From positions 1,294,084 through 1,358,083 of the forward strand of contig JAREIK010003088.1 of NCBI GenBank assembly GCA_029783825.1: a stretch of DNA of 64,000 bases, in the 5' to 3' direction. Position 1 is the stretch's first letter. The number at the start of each line of letters is the position of its first letter. Source of the stretch: Sapria himalayana (Eukaryota > Streptophyta > Magnoliopsida > Malpighiales > Rafflesiaceae). This document shows, in pieces, positions 48,001 through 60,872 of the stretch. The position numbers and the translations under genes were made by a program. The notes under the pieces were generated by a model that was given only the letters and a program-made list of their open reading frames with translations, was not told the origin of the DNA and did not search any database.

Positions 48001-51000
48001 ATGGACAAAATAGCTTGTGAATCTTGTGGTGTATCTCTTAGTTTTCCTTCATCTTCATCATGGAGCACAACTGAAGGTTAGCTTTGTAAATCAATTGATT
48101 TCCTTCTTTCTTACATGCCACGTGTCATTTCTAGCTGCTTTTAGAAATTGGAAGTTCTAATTCTCCAAGGGAGAAGAATAAAACTTCATTTCTACGAAAT
48201 TTGAACTTAGTTGTAAGAAATAATAAAATCAAAATAGAGGTGTCAATCAGCACTGTCTTGAATTGCGCCTTGTCCCGGAATAGGGGTGTCAACCGGGCTG
48301 GGCCGGCTTGGTTTGGCATGAGGCATGGAACCATTCAGCCTTGCCTCGGCTAGCACGGCATGGGAATTTCCCATGCCCTGTCTGTGTCTGTGCCGTGCTT
48401 GTACACGACACCAATTGTGCCGTGCCGTGCTGAGGCCAAACTGGCCTCGTGTCGTGCCTGGCCCGGCATGTTACCTCGGCACGAGCCGGGAAACCGCTCC
48501 ACCGGTAGAAGTTGAGCCTGACGGGCGAGGCTCGCCGAGTCCCGAAAGTGAAGAAGAATCACGACGGCGCCCCACTATGCCGCCGAAACTCTGTTTTTTT
48601 TTTAAATTAGAGTTTTGACCCATCCAGGTTGAACTTGGTGGATTTGTGCCTCGGGCCCATGCCTGGCTGACCTTTACAGAATCGTGTCGGGCCAGACATA
48701 TCATGGTACATTAACCGTGTCATGCCCGGACCGGCACGGAAGTAGGTCCGGGCCGGCTAAAAATGGGCCTGGCCAGTCCGACACGGCATGGTTGACACCT
48801 CTATCTCAGACCATTCCATCTCATGGCACGGCTTTGTGCTGGGCTAAGCACGACCCATGTGGCTGGCTCGGTGGAATGGTCCACCGGCCCGGGGACAAGT
48901 GCGAGCTACTATTTGAATAATATTATTGCAAGTGTGAGCTAATTTATATGCACAAGATACTTTGCTAAAAAAAGCACTCGTTCTCATAAGTAGTTGCCAT
49001 TTGGTTCTTAAAACCACGTGCTTGGGTTAAGCTTGTGAATGTTTCCTTAGCCATATCTTTTCTCTTGATCTTGTGCCTAATCCTCTCGTTTTTGTCTTTC
49101 TTTGATTCGATGCATTGTTCGGGCGGCTGAAGCTGGGAGCGCGGGTAAAATGTTTGCCAAGCAGCTGGATGGCGGTCACAGAGCCAGCTGCCCGTGGAAG
49201 GGGAATAGCTGCCCAGAAGGGTTGGTGCAGTTTCCTCCAGCTCCTCAATCTGCCTTGATCGGGGGATTCAAAGACCGATGTGACGGGCTTCTGCAGTTCC
49301 ATCTTCTTCCTGTTGTTTCGGCGTCTACAATCGGGCACATGCAGCTATCTCGGGGTCCATCTGTTGAGCGCTTTCTCTCCACGCCGTCTTATTTCATTTC
49401 AAACAACGGCGACTTCAAGCCTGCAGCCATGCCAGATTCCGAATCCTCAAGAGATTGGAAATTTTCTTTGTTTTTTCGGGTACGCGGTACATTTCTTTCT
49501 TGAATTTTTATCCTCGCATGAAAATTGAATGGCCTAGCCCTAATTTAGCATGACCTAGACCTAATTTTCTTCTCTATTTGTGTTGTGGTTTAGTGGGTTT
49601 TGTGGGGTTCAGCTTGGCTCGGGCCGAACCCTAAATTTAAAAAAAATTAGGGTTTTGGCGTCCACGTATTTCTAATTTTAAAAAAAAATTGATTTCGGCA
49701 CGGCACGTGGCCCGGTTGGCCTCGGCACGGCACGAGCTCGGGCATGAGAAATTTTCGTGCAGGGCTGGCCCAGGCACATCTGGCCCAGGCACGGCTGAAT
49801 CGTGCCCGGCAGGGCCGGGCCGGCCATGTTGACACCTCTAGCTGCATCTCGCCTCAGGCGAGACACTTGTCGTCACCTACTCTATTGACATGTCTTAGGT
49901 GCGCCTTTAATAATTATGATCATAACCCACGCAATGTTGGAGTTGTGTATTATTTAGTTTGTTATTTATTGACTAGAGATAGAGTTGTCAACTAGGTTGG
50001 GCGGCCCGCGGGATGGCACGGTCTAGTATAGTGTCTGATCCTGGAGTGTGCCGGCTCTTGCGAGCCGTGCCTTGTTCCTTGTGCCAAGCCATGCATGACC
50101 CGTGTGCCTGGCCCGGTGGCAATGTTTACCATCTAGGTGACCTGGAACCGGCTATTGTCGGCTCTAGGGTCATGGGACTAGTCCCGCCAAGTGATCTTCT
50201 GATGGGGTGGTTTTTTTTAAAAAAATTAGCCACTTAAGCCGGATACTGCTTATGCGGTTGGTCGCAATTGGGCAGCCAATTGTGTTACACGTGTCGTGTG
50301 ACCGTGCCAGGCGACCAGGCTTTTGTTCTGTCAAAAGGGGGAGGAAGAGGATGTATCCATGATTTATTTTTGTTCTTCGCAGGCGCATAAGATCATAAGT
50401 CTGTGTGGATGGGAGCCCAGATGGCAGCTCAGCGTTCATGATTCTGAAGAACATTCTACCCAATCAGCACAAAACGGAGCTTGTCTCTCTCCATCCGAAG
50501 CTCTGGTTCATCATCGTTCACAAGATCCCGGGCCAAGCAAGAATGCGCCCTCTTCGTATGCCAATGCCAAGAAAGCTTCTGCAAGGAAGAAACTCCTGGA
50601 GGCTAGAAATGATCCGCGGGTGCCATTGCTGGATTGTAGCTTGTGCGGTGCCACCGTGAGAATTTTAGATTTTTCCACCGTCATCCGACCCGCCCACTTC
50701 CCGCCCAATCACAGTCATTTCCCCGACACAAGCAAGAAGATGGCCATGGGCCGCGGCGCAAGTGCGACCAGCGGAATCAGTGGTTGGATAGCCGACGATG
50801 CAACGAGAGAGCACAATGAAGATCGTGATGAAGTAGGCACGACTCTGAGAGAAGTCGACTTGAATCTCACGATGGCAGGGGGGTTTTCGTTTTCTCATGC
50901 AGATCACGCGCTGAGAGAAGAGGCTGTCCTAGCTGGCGACATGGGCAGAGATCTGATGATCGGCCAGCCTTCCGGGAGTGAGATTGGGGGCCGGGCTGCC

Positions 51001-52853
51001 TCGATCGAATCCAATTGTCTAATTTCCCGCAAGCGCGTGCTGGAAGCTGGCTGTAGTTCCGATTATAAGCTGAACTTGATCCTTCCCACCGATAGTGTGG
51101 AGGGAATCGTCATTGACCGTGATGCCGACGAGGTAACGGACGGGAAGCAGTTTCTTGCTGGTCCATCTAAGCGGGCCCGAAATTTGGATTTCTTTGGCGG
51201 TCACTGCTTGCCGTATCACCGGGATTCATCGCACCCCGCTGCTAGTCATTCTGCCGGCGTAGAGATCTACGGGGATGGAATCAGATTCTCCTCTGCTAGA
51301 GATTCCACGAGAGCTTCGTCTGTTATTGCAATGGACACGGCATGTCGCACGGAAGATGACGACTCGATGGAGAGCGTTGAGAATTATGCCGGTGATTTAG
51401 ACGACGCCCACTTCCCCTTTTCGACCCCCTACGGGAACCTGGACATGAACGAGACTTCGGAGCTGAATAACAACAGCAATCAGGCCCAGCAAAGCATCTG
51501 CTTCCGCCGGCCGGCCCGGGTTGTTGCCGGAGAAGATGCACGTGATGGGGTTAGCTTTGGTATTAGCGGTGGGAGCGTCGGCATGTGTGCCAGCCACGAA
51601 GCGGAAATTCACGGTGCCGATGTCTTTGCGCAGCGAGCAGATAGTGCGGTCGGGTGCATGGGACCCAGGAGCGAAGACCTGGAGAACCAGGGTCAGACAG
51701 GTGAATCTGGTCCTGGTCCGGGCCTGATGGACGAGATCATCCCTGACGAGATAAACCAGGAGGAACTTCGCGACGACATTCAAGAGATGCTCTCCGGCTC
51801 AACTGGGAGGGCTGACAGTGGTTCGAAGGTCGACGGCTCGGCTAAGACCGAGTCCGTCGAGAGTGGGGCGAAGGCAAATCAAAGCTGCAAGCTGGAGCTC
51901 GGCAAAAACGCGCCCCCGTCTCTGTCGTGCAATACAAACGTAAGCTCCGGCCACGGAGCAACAAAGAGAGGGATCATGAAGCCTGGAAAATCAACGTCCA
52001 TGAACAATTTCATGTTCGCCGAGACTGATCACGCAGGTGCTACCGAGGCCGGTAATGTTTTGATTCCTTTTAAATTTTCTGAGCCGACTTGATGACGCAG
52101 TTGTTCATAATTAGGGCCACCGAAGGTCGGAAGCAATTACGACGGGTCTGTCGAATTTGATCCGATCATCCATCACAGCCCGTTCTGCCCTTGGGTTAAT
52201 GGGAATGTTGCAGCGGCTGGTTGTGATCATGGAAACAATGCTGATGCAGAAGCAAGCTGCGGGTGGCAGCTAACTTTGGATGCTCTTGATGCGTTGCAGT
52301 CGCTCGGGAGTTTTCCCGTTCATGCAGTGCAGTCGGAGTCGGCCGCATCATTGCACAAGGTCTGTTATCTTTCCGCATGCTTGTTTGTTGTATTTTGGTG
52401 GTACGCACATTGCGTGTCTATTTTGAACGACATCGGATATAAACTTTATAAATAGTTATTTTTCAAACAACATTTAAAACATAATAATACTTTAAATAAT
52501 AAATATCAAAAAATTAGGGAGACATATAATTGCCGAGTCTCAGGCCAGAGGCTTATCGTTCTGAGACGAAGAAACTTCTAATTGCATGATGGAATGGCTT
52601 CCATATGGTTAATTATTTTAAGATTATTTTCGACTAAATATTTTTAATTAAAACGTAACTTGAATTGACACGTAGGATCTTAAATAATACTTAAGGGACT
52701 TGTATATTTAAAAAAAAAACCATATACTATGAAAATTAAAAAAAAAAAATTATTTGTGAATATCCATGGTATTTGCATTGGTTTTTCTTATAGGATGATC
52801 ACCAAACTTGTCGAAATGTCGTCCACGTGAAGGCCACGGGCAGCATTGATTAA
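45008..52853 (+). CDS. ILP1: C3HC zinc-finger (ZC3HC1/NIPA, ILP1-type) protein (7 exons, 915 aa)
   Basis: Plant C3HC/Rsm1-domain proteins are nuclear; the animal relative ZC3HC1 sits at the nuclear basket, and Arabidopsis relatives are named ILP1 and MEM1. Exons: 45008-45063, 45240-45486, 47953-48076, 49133-49479, 50383-52051, 52115-52359, 52794-52853; GT-AG junctions, phases closed, 2748 nt. The start MREEVISSGGT fits the family. KPWERGDLLRRLATFKP leads into the C3HC zinc finger: C123-x2-C126, H158 and C162 (HRASCPW), followed by LIGGFKDRCDGLLQF. The second, Rsm1-like finger has LLDCSLCGATVRI (C343, C346), then EVDLNLTMAGG. Its distal ligands HHSPFCPWVNG come after a long divergent acidic and serine-rich stretch, and CGWQLTLDALD follows. 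The exon 4 acceptor (GCTGAAG) was chosen by phase. Introns 2-4 hold repeats. ILP1 rather than MEM1 is suggested by the long protein; I am less sure of that than of the family. Confidence 0.9.
45961..46688. repeat. Three tandem copies of a 240-bp unit
   Basis: Three consecutive units start at about 45961, 46206 and 46446. Each begins TTA(A/G)TACTAAATAGTA, continues through TGCTGAATAGATAAGCT and GGTGGAAGTGAG, and ends CAGTATTCAACATGCCC or similar. They lie in intron 2 of the C3HC gene. Confidence 0.88.
46690..47952. other. Remainder of C3HC gene intron 2
   Basis: AT-rich intron with a TG microsatellite at 47060-47087. It ends in a T-rich tract and GTTGCAG before exon 3. Nothing else was recognised. 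Confidence 0.5.
48235..48803. mobile_element. GC-rich hAT-like MITEs in C3HC gene intron 3
   Basis: Two left ends (TAGAGGTGTCAATC at 48235, TAGGGGTGTCAACC at 48281) and one right end GTTGACACCTCTA (48803). The interior resembles copy S at 60873 (shared TAGAAGNTGAGCCTGACGGG and CGAGGCTCGCCGAG words), a third subfamily. No matching target-site duplication was found. Confidence 0.75.
49600..50300. repeat. GC-rich hAT-like remnants in C3HC gene intron 4
   Basis: A right end GTTGACACCTCTA at 49828-49840 closes a stretch like copy M (CCCTAAATTT and TTAGGGTTTTGG words, then GGCACGGCACG). A second remnant starts near 49989 (TAGAGTTGTCAAC) and fades at about 50300 without a right end. Together they fill most of the 903-bp intron. 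Confidence 0.65.
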
Positions 52854-53928
52854 GGTGTTCTAAAGCATCTGGGTAGGCGTATTTATTATTGCTTGATACT
52901 CGTTACTTGCCCTATTCAAAGCTTGCATTTCTTAATAATTTTTGTTATTTTTTGCCTCTTCATTTGAAAGCATGTGCGCCGCTATATATTGTTGTCGAGT
53001 GTTATTATTTACACCACAATATTCATTATTATATCATAGTTTATATAATTCACACAATTATATTGTGATTGATTTTATTATTGCTCATATAATATATATT
53101 TATAATGTTATTATTTTATTACTTTTATATTTAATTAATTATTTCATATTATTATCTTATTCAAACTTTGCATTTTTGAATTATTTATTTATTTATTTAT
53201 TTATTTTTCATCTCATCTTTAGTTGAAGCATCAACATATATATGCATATAATATAAGGTATTTTTAGGTGATTAAAAATATTTATTTTAAAATTGCTCAA
53301 ATATTTTGATTTTTGAAGTTTTAATGAGATTATTAAAAAAAAATATTATCCTCGCTCAGATATTTTTGAACTGTGAAGTTCTAATAAGATTTGGTGTGTT
53401 ACTGTTTGTGTAAGCGTGCATATTATATTGATTTTTTAATATTAATTATTTTAATTTTCAAGGGTAATGCTATCAATATATTTTTGATTATAATAATATT
53501 TTTTTTTATATTGAAAATTATTATTTTTGGTAATTGTATTGGATTTTAAAGAATTTAAGGATAATTAATTAAATATTCATTGATGCTTATGTAAGTAAGT
53601 AAATATTCACCTGTGATGTTATTTAGGTGTTATTATTATATTATTATGTTCTCATGATAATTGTTCATATAAAAGCATTTTATTTTCAATAATAACTATA
53701 TTTTGGTTATGAATTTTTATCATATATTATTTTTTTTCACTAATATTTTCCCTATTAATATTATCAGATATAAAATAATTAGAGGATCTTCAGTTTTTTT
53801 TTTTTTATTTCAGCAAAAACACGTGAGCAACTTTATTGTGATTTTTTTTTGTTCTTGCTTTCATATATAACTCAATATAATTAATCTTAATCTCTTTTAA
53901 TATTATTATTATTGTTATGTTGGCACTC

Positions 53929-53965
<37 letters not shown>

Positions 53966-54560
53966 TATTTTATTTTATTTTATATTCCTATTTTGAATTT
54001 TTTTAATTGTGAATTTTTCCTAATGATAATCTTTTAATATTATTTCAGGTTCGCGTTCATCAGCATACTGGTTGAATTTTAAATTTCTCAGTATACGCAG
54101 ACGGCAGAGAATGAATGTGCCACCATGCTAGTCAATATTTGTGGTTAATTGTAATTCATATTTATTGAGAATACTGCTTTTAAATATTTATTATTATTAT
54201 TATTATTGCTGGTGGTGGTGTTTTTCTTTTATGGGTTGTTAGCATCCCATTATTAATAAGAATACTGTCTTATTAATTTTATTTAAAATTTTATAATGAA
54301 AATCGCATGGAAATATTATTTTTAGGAATAATTTAACGATCCAAATGTATCCCTTAGCAATAATTACTCAATTTTTTTATTACAAAAATGCCCTCGCCGC
54401 TGTCCTCGGTAAATGCTGTATTTATTGAGTATTTTTGTCTCAAACGTCTAATAGAAAGAGGATGCTAGAGTAATTATATTTTTGCTGAAGATTTATTTTT
54501 TAGATATAATTATGTTTTGTCCCCCAAAATTAAAAATATTTTTAATTTTATTTCCTAAAC
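52854..54560. other. AT-rich spacer downstream of the C3HC gene
   Basis: Presumed 3' untranslated region followed by AT-rich spacer with TG/TA and ATT microsatellites (53930-53990, 54190-54205). No gene was recognised. Confidence 0.5.
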
Positions 54561-54599
54561 TAAAAAATTATTAAACGGCACCCCATTGGGCAAAACTTG

Positions 54600-55030
54600 A
54601 AATGGTCATGTTTTGGTGCTTTAGAAATCGTGATTACGATTTTAGCCCCTTCTCTCTCGCCACGTCTATAGAAAGAAAAGGCGCCACATCATTTAAATTC
54701 AGTCACACGTGGCGCGGGGTGTGTCTAATAAAAAAAAACATTCATTTTTCTTCTGCTAGGGATTCGCGCGCCCTCTTTCTTCTCCTCTCCCCCAACAAAT
54801 TGAAATTCGTATGGTGACCGGAAATTGGAAAAACGTGATGGCTGTCTTCTTCGCCTGTGCATTCTCCTTCTCCTCTCTGTAAACTACGTCCCCGCGCCAC
54901 TTCTTCCCTCTCATCTCAACACGTGCAAAATCGGTTGGACGAGGTGAATAATCACCAGAACTTTGGAAAAATCCGTGGATTCTTCGAAAATACCAGTGAT
55001 TACTACGGGTTTGTTACATTTTGTTATGTA
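54600..55030 (+). promoter_or_regulatory. Promoter- and leader-like island
   Basis: A less AT-rich patch contains CACACGTGGCGCGG (a G-box-like ACGTGG core at about 54707), CT-rich stretches (CCTCTTTCTTCTCCTCTCCC) and short open frames. It could be the promoter and first, non-coding exon of the Rpr2-type gene 4.2 kb downstream, or a separate transcript. No family is recognisable in any frame. Confidence 0.3.
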
Positions 55031-55039
55031 ATGTATATT

Positions 55040-55225
55040 TAATTTTGCACACACACATATTTTTGATCTTGGATGCATATTTGTACATAGCTACCGTATA
55101 TACGTATGTATGTATCAAAATATTCTATATATACACGTAGATAGACATATATGATATATATGGATGCATTTCTATGGTTTATGGACACATTCGGCTTTAA
55201 TGTATGTGTATATATGTGTAGATAG

Positions 55226-55259
<34 letters not shown>

Positions 55260-58180
55260 GTATATGTATATACATATGTTTTAAAGCAATTTATGTGTAT
55301 TGATAATTCTTCATAATGTTTTAAAGCAATATATTATGTATAGCTTTAATAAATATTTTAATATATATATATATATGTATGTATATGTATATGTATATGT
55401 ATATATATATATACACCTATGTTTTAAAGCAATTTATGTGTATTGATAATTCTTCATAATGTTTTAAAGCAATATATTATGTATAGCTTTAATAAATATT
55501 TTAATATATATATATATATACATATATGTATGTATATGTATATGTATATATATGTATATGTATATGTATATGTATATATATATTTATGTTTTAAAGCAAT
55601 TAATGTGTATTGATAATTCTTTATAACGTTTTAAAGCAATATTTTGTGTATAGCTTTAATAAATTATCTAAAATAATATATATATATATATATATATATA
55701 TGCATATATATATATATATATTATGTATATGTATGTGTATATATATATATATTATGTATAGCTATTTGATAAATGATCAATTTTGATAAGATAATAAGAT
55801 AATAAGATAATGTATTTTTAGAAAAATCCTATATAAATATATGGTACCATTAATATCATGAATTAATAATTTTTTAAAAATTCAAATATAACTAATATAA
55901 TTTAGTAAAATATGATTATATTATTGAATATTTTATTCTTAAAATTTAAATTTAGTTGGAGCTAAACTCTAATTTTTCTTTTTTCGTCCATTAATTTTGG
56001 TGTTGTGTTCTTGAATAGTATGAAAAAATTGTGAAGAGTCTTAGATTCGACATGTGCTTACTTATGCATAACTAGTTTCAAAGGTATTGTATCATCCTCA
56101 ACTTTATCATTAATATTATTTTAAAAGATGGTTTCCATAATTTTTTCTAAGCTCTCAATCTCTGATATATATCTTTTTGATCTCTGTCATCTAATAAGAT
56201 ATTAGCATCCATTTTATTGTGGTAGCCGAGATCATTAACCATGATCTCCAGATGAGAAGTTTTTCAACTTGTCTATATATTTATAGTACATATATTGTAT
56301 GCTCTCATTTTTAAGAAATATTTTTAAGAAATATTTTTAGGATAAATGTAATGAATTGTATTTAATTATTAAGAAATATTATTTATTATTTCTTTATAAT
56401 TAAATATAATTTATTTTATTTTTACTAATTTTCACAATTTATGAAAGTTTAACTTTTTAAGTAGTATTAATTGTATTGTTTCTTAAATTAATAATATTCC
56501 TTATTTTTTATTCCTAATAATTAAGTAAAATTTATTGTTAAAGATGTGTGTAGACTATTATTAATGCATTAAATTTTATAAGAATTCCAAAATTAAATGT
56601 GTTTAATTGTGATTACTTCTGAAATAATTGAACAGCGTGAAAATTTAATGTGTGTATCTATCTTGGGGTTGGCGAGGGGGATTAGGGGGGAAGTGAAATA
56701 ATTTAAAAAAAAAGTAAAATTTATTGTTTCTTAATAATCAATCATAAACTGAATTTATTTTTTATATTAATTTAATAAATATGATACATAAACTAGTTTT
56801 TAATATCTTTAAATTCATATAATTAAACTTCAATTTCATAGAATTATAAAAATATTTTTTAAATTAATAAATATTAATATATTGGTTAATTAATATATCT
56901 GTAAAATAATAAAATTTTATGGTCCCAATAATTTTAATCTAGAGATTTTATTGTATGTTCAAGCACTATATATATATATATATATATTATATATATGCTA
57001 TTGTATATAGTGCTTGAATACATGTAGTGCTAAAACATGTGCATAGAAAGATATACAACTAAATTATATGCTCTTGTATATAAGTGTTATTTTTAACACA
57101 AATAAATGTAAGTGTTCATCTATATAAGTATACATATATTTGTATTTATATATATTGCTTGAATATCTTCCTAGATATAAATATAATCGGCTCATATATT
57201 AATGCTGTTATATATATGTATATCAATTTAAATACAAGTTAGTATATAGTTATACTTGTACATATATACTATAATATATGTATGTATGTATGTATGTATG
57301 TAGTAATTTGTAAAAAAAAAAAAAGCTTTGTTTGAAAATGTTTTTTAAAATTTTTATTATTAATAATAATTAGGGTTCAAGTTATATGTAATATTTATAT
57401 GTGTGTTATTTTTGTATTTCTTTTTTTGAATTTTTTTAAAATCAAATTCTTTATTAACAAAATTATAAATTATAATAAGAGCTAAACTTATACTATCATA
57501 TATATATCTATACTTTTTTTAATACAAAATTTTGAGTTTTTTATACTTTTTTTAATACATATTATTTTATATTTTTTACACCTATTTTTTTTAATGCATA
57601 CTTTTTTTTAAAATAAATATTGCTTTTAATACAAATTTCTAAATTTTTTTTTAATACTAATAATAAGAGCTCAACTTATATATATAATTTTTAATACAAA
57701 ATTTTGAGTCCTGTATACTTTTTTTTAAATATTTTTTGTTGGTTCAACAAAACACAAATCTATTATATAATTTTATATCACGAATTATATTGTTCATATT
57801 TTAATTTTACACATAGATAAAATGTGATTTTTTTTTTTAATTTTGAAAAATTAAGTTCGATTTTATAAAATATTATGCATTTGGTACATGAAAACACAAA
57901 TCTCTCAAATTAATATTATATCATAAATTATATAAAAATTATATAAAATTTTTTATTATAATTTCAAAATATATATTATATTTTAAGATTTTTTATTATA
58001 ATATTTATTACATATATGTTTTGTCAAAATATACTTAAATTCAATATCTTGCTTCTCTTAGTTGTGTTATTGTCTAATCAATGTTAAAATTATTTCAGAT
58101 TTGGAGAAACTCAGGTTTTGAATTTTGGACAAATTTGTACATTTCATTGGTTTATCAATATGTATTTACATTGGTTTATA
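55040..58180. repeat. AT-rich and TA-microsatellite spacer with a triplicated segment
   Basis: A phrase starting TATGTTTTAAAGCAAT and ending TTTAATAAAT, about 95 bases, occurs three times (about 55276, 55420 and 55586). Copies are separated by TATATGTA microsatellites. The remainder is AT-rich with TATG and TA repeats; nothing coding was recognised. Confidence 0.7.
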
Positions 58181-58239
58181 CATAAATATCTTTATACACA
58201 CAGTAGTATATAAGTACATATATATATATATATAAGCAA

Positions 58240-58600
58240 ATATATCATTGCACACACACACACACACACACACACAAGTACATACTTGTTTATTGTAGCA
58301 CACATGTGTATATATGCAGCATTAAATATGTATATACATACACATATATATAGATGTTTAAATTCATGTGTCTATATATATAGGCATACCTAATACTATG
58401 TATATACATGTATATATAGTGCAATATATAGATATACAGTAAATACATGTATATATGCATGCCCATGACCTATCCTTTATATGCATGAGGATATCAGTAT
58501 ATCTCTGCATATATACTGATTTAGATATATACAAGAACTGAAGAACATCCATGTTTACTGCAGTATACATGTAAATATGTACAACAACAATAAATGCTTT

Positions 58601-58641
<41 letters not shown>

Positions 58642-58764
58642 ATATATTCTGATTTAGATATATACAAGGACTGAAGAACATATATATATACTGCAGTATA
58701 CATGTATGTATGTTCACCACTAAATATGTTCACACACACACACACACAGAGTGATATATATGTT

Positions 58765-58798
<34 letters not shown>

Positions 58799-59100
58799 TA
58801 TGCACACACTAAATAGATTTATACACACAGCGATATATCTACACACATACACACACTAAATACATTTATACATCGCTATATAATAAATCAGCATACTTGT
58901 ATCTATGTACAACACTAAAAACGTTTACACACACACACAGCGTTATATATATATGCTTACACACACACACAGCGTTATATATATATGCTTACACACACAC
59001 ACAGCGTTATATATATATATGCTTACACACACACACAGCGTTATATATATATGCTTACACACACACACAGCGTTATATATATATGCTTACACACACAATA
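58240..59100. repeat. CA/TA microsatellite field with a 32-bp tandem repeat
   Basis: CA tracts occur at 58250-58276, 58602-58637 and 58760-58795. From about 58928 to 59088 a unit of about 32 bp, (AC)n plus AGCGTTATATATATATGCTT, is repeated five times. It ends about 160 bp before the Rpr2-type start codon. Confidence 0.85.
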
Positions 59101-59251
59101 TCAGTTTGTCCATTTTGTTTATTTCATTTTATTGATGTCAAAATTTGCCAACAGACACGCAGGTTCTGCTGCAATAAGGTAGCTCTCGAAGCGGGGGGTA
59201 GCAGTAGCAGGCACGTGTGCGTGAGCAATCAACTGTTTAAGTAGCAAGCTC

Positions 59252-60740
59252 ATGGGAAAGAAAGGGGCTAGAAAAAAGCAAATTAATTCGTCTGTAATAC
59301 CAACTAAATGCATCTCTATCAGAGAAGAAGTGAGCGGAGAGATACATTCGAAGATTCCTTCTAATTATGCGTCCTTATCGAGGAGGGAACACTTGAAAAA
59401 CCTCGCAAAATGGGCCGTCGATGAGGTGTCCATCCCCTCACTCGCCGCTTTCTACGGCCGCCAATTTGCTGCTGCCCAGGAGGCCCTTGGAGCCCCACGC
59501 GATCCTTCTCTTTTCACGTGCCACAGGTCCCAGCCTGTATAGCATGCACTTGTTCGAACAATCTCATCATCTAAACAAGGAGGGGTCGAATGGGCTGGGG
59601 CATGGTAGAAAGGCCCATTCTTAGCCCCATCTGGCCCACCGTGCCTGTCATGGGCCAGCTGCTCACCTTTTTGCCCTGTCCGTGCCAGACTGTGTCAGGC
59701 ACGATCAGGCTAGCTTGGTTCATTATTCAAAAAGTATAGCATGGTGTCAGGACCATGCTAGCCAACGTGGGGGCCTGGTTAGCCTGTTTGGCCATGCCGT
59801 GTCGTGCATCCCTTGTGGGTTGGCATGGGGATGCCAAATTGCCGTGCTAGTCACGTCTGAATCGTGCCTTACCCGGGCCGTCCAGCTCAGTTGACACTCG
59901 TATCTAAACTAAGCATGAAACTAACTCTACCGTGGCATACTTGGCACAGCCTATAGGCTCACATTTTGCTTGGGTTGTGCCGAACTGTTGTTCAGGCTAG
60001 CCTGGTTCATTAAAGCCTAGCCTGGGTCTGGACCATGCTAGCCCAGGATTGGATCTGGCTAGTCTGTTTGGCCATGTGTGTTGTGCATCTCATGCTAGGA
60101 ACTCTGGCCCGACATGCCTCTAGCCGTGTTGTGCGTTGGCCGGAGGGTGGTCCAGGAACAAAAGAAGAAATCAACGGCTTAATTGTGTCGTCCGGCCCAG
60201 CTGACACCTCTATGTAAACAAAAGAAGAAATCAACGGCTTTGCTATTTTGTAGATGCGAGACGCTTTTGACCCCGGGTTCTAATTCCACGGTGAGAATTG
60301 AGAAGGTGAGGCGAAAGGCAAGGCGCAGGCGCAACAAGCCAATTACTCTGCCACAAAATAATGTAGTATATTATTGCCATTTTTGTTCTCATAAGAACTT
60401 AATAAGGGGCACTCCAAGAGGCCGCATGAAGAAAGTGTGCCATAAAACACCTCCCTCCTCCTTGCCGGTCGCAATGCCAGAGAGCAGCGCAACCAAGCTG
60501 TTAGACCCAAAGAGGAGGAAACAAAGCCACGTAAATTCACCGAATCCCAATAATGAAAGTGAAAGAGTTGTTTTTGGTCCCGCGGTGTCGGATGCCACAA
60601 TAAATACTTCTTCGTCTATGATGAAGAAGAAAAAGAAGAAGAAGAAGTCATTCTCCATGCTGAAGGAAGTAGTGGCCAACAATCATAATAATAATATTGC
60701 GCCTCTCTCCATTCCATTTTTAAATTTAATTCCATTTTGA
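59252..60740 (+). CDS. Rpr2/Rpp21/Snm1-type RNase P/MRP subunit (2 exons, 253 aa)
   Basis: Rpr2/Rpp21/Snm1 proteins are small zinc-binding subunits of RNase P or RNase MRP, which cut precursor tRNA and rRNA. Exon 1 is 59252-59526 and exon 2 is 60254-60740; the split codon AG/A gives R92, and the total is 762 nt. The start MGKKGARKKQ is the usual basic N-terminus of the plant proteins. The helical part has HLKNLAKWAVDE and PSLAAFYGRQF. The zinc ribbon is C90-x2-C93 (FTCHRCE, across the intron) and C133-x2-C136 (YYCHFCSH), separated by a very basic stretch (EKVRRKARRRRNK). GTPRGRMKKVC follows, and a lysine run of 8 lies near residue 220. Size fits plant relatives. The 727-bp intron is mostly MITE. 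Whether it joins RNase P, MRP or neither in plants is not shown by sequence. Confidence 0.87.
59578..59902. mobile_element. Old GC-rich hAT-like MITE, copy R
   Basis: This 325-bp element has a left end AGGAGGGGTCGAATGGG (8 of the first 13 family bases) and a right end GTTGACACTCGTA. Flanks TCTAAACA (59570-59577) and TCTAAACT (59903-59910) match at 7 of 8. It lies 51 bp into the intron of the Rpr2-type gene. Confidence 0.7.
59925..60213. repeat. Second GC-rich remnant in the Rpr2-type intron
   Basis: Family-like words (CTGGCCCGACATGCC, GTCCGGCCCAGC) precede a right end GCTGACACCTCTA at 60201-60213. A 24-bp phrase starting AACAAAAGAAGAAATC is present at 60157-60180 and again at 60217-60240, exactly 60 bp apart and flanking the element end. 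Confidence 0.65.
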
Positions 60741-60872
60741 TTTTTGATGTTTGTAACTAGTTTGATGTTAAATTTGCTTTTTATTTTATTTATTTTTTTG
60801 AATCAATAATGATTTTTTGAAACTAAAATTGGAAATTGGGCTCTAAGCATCATTTCAATTCAAGATAAAAGT

